A DNA stretch of 5,003 bases. Origin: Myxococcales bacterium. GTDB lineage: Bacteria; Myxococcota; Polyangia; Polyangiales; Polyangiaceae. A program made the position numbers and the translations under genes. Shown piece after piece: positions 4,965-5,003 of the stretch. The stretch covers positions 1-5,003 of the forward strand of contig JAGQIY010001253.1 in the NCBI GenBank assembly GCA_020430865.1, in the 5' to 3' direction. The notes below the pieces were generated by a model, which saw only the letters and a program-made list of their open reading frames with translations, did no database searches and was not told where the DNA came from. Each line of letters begins with the position of its first letter. Position 1 is the stretch's first letter.

Positions 4965-5003
4965 ATGGAGTTTTTCAGGCTTCGCGCTCGTGGAGCGCGA
5001 TTC
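4965..5003 (+). CDS. Possible 5' end of a divergent gene (partial, uncertain)
   Basis: An ATG at 4965 opens 13 codons that run off the window, reading [13 protein letters not shown]. The basic, hydrophobic start could be the n-region of an exported protein or simply chance. No Shine-Dalgarno is evident. A weak promoter-like pair lies 17 bp upstream. The region also holds a strong hairpin, which could instead mean it is non-coding. No function can be given. Confidence 0.2.
   Translation, partial: MEFFRLRARGARF
4982..5000. repeat. 8-bp stem, 3-nt loop inverted repeat
   Basis: TCGCGCTC and GAGCGCGA are perfect reverse complements around a GTG loop, making a very GC-rich hairpin. The sequence after it on the + strand is cut off by the window edge, so a T-run cannot be checked. 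On the - strand the bases after it (AGCCTGAAAAACTCC) do not make a U-tract. It could be a terminator, an operator or a hairpin in a coding region. Confidence 0.4.

Overview
This window is high-GC DNA with strong G/C preference at third codon positions. It comes from a Gram-negative bacterium, as shown by three predicted lipoproteins with export signals and lipobox cysteines. The gene mix, above all a 17-cysteine lipoprotein and chromosomal Bor-like lipoproteins, resembles high-GC Myxococcota (the former delta-proteobacterial myxobacteria and relatives). That assignment is a guess from gene style, not from a marker gene. I see no rRNA, tRNA, CRISPR array, insertion sequence or phage structural gene.

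Layout from left to right. The last codons of an unidentified + strand gene (2-64) converge on a - strand AMMECR1-domain protein (75-593). An intergenic region of about 87 bp then separates that gene from a + strand run: two tandem Bor-family lipoproteins (681-1004 and 1001-1342, overlapping by ATGA), a crotonase-fold protein (1381-2157), and, after 59 bp, a cysteine-rich lipoprotein (2217-2756). The latter meets a - strand pair head to head across only 14 bp. That pair is histidine ammonia-lyase (hutH, 4844 to 3276) followed by a YbaK-type aminoacyl-tRNA deacylase (3274 to 2771), joined as TGAGATG with a one-base gap. The last 159 bp are the upstream region of hutH, with a hairpin and possibly the first codons of a divergent + strand gene.

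How the genes might work together: the Bor pair is almost certainly co-translated and outer-membrane or periplasm located, and the crotonase could share its transcript (38 bp gap, good Shine-Dalgarno). HutH and YbaK are almost certainly translated from one message, although no metabolic link between histidine deamination and tRNA proofreading is known to me. No obvious defence, biosynthetic or mobile system is present.

The observations most worth a second look are the overlapping Bor-like lipoprotein pair, the crotonase in which both classical catalytic glutamates are replaced (Cys112 and Phe132), and a repeated start architecture. In that architecture a -10-like hexamer sits exactly 7 nt before the start codon at three genes that lack a Shine-Dalgarno, which suggests leaderless transcripts. 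Operon-internal genes in the same window instead use Shine-Dalgarno sites or stop-start coupling.
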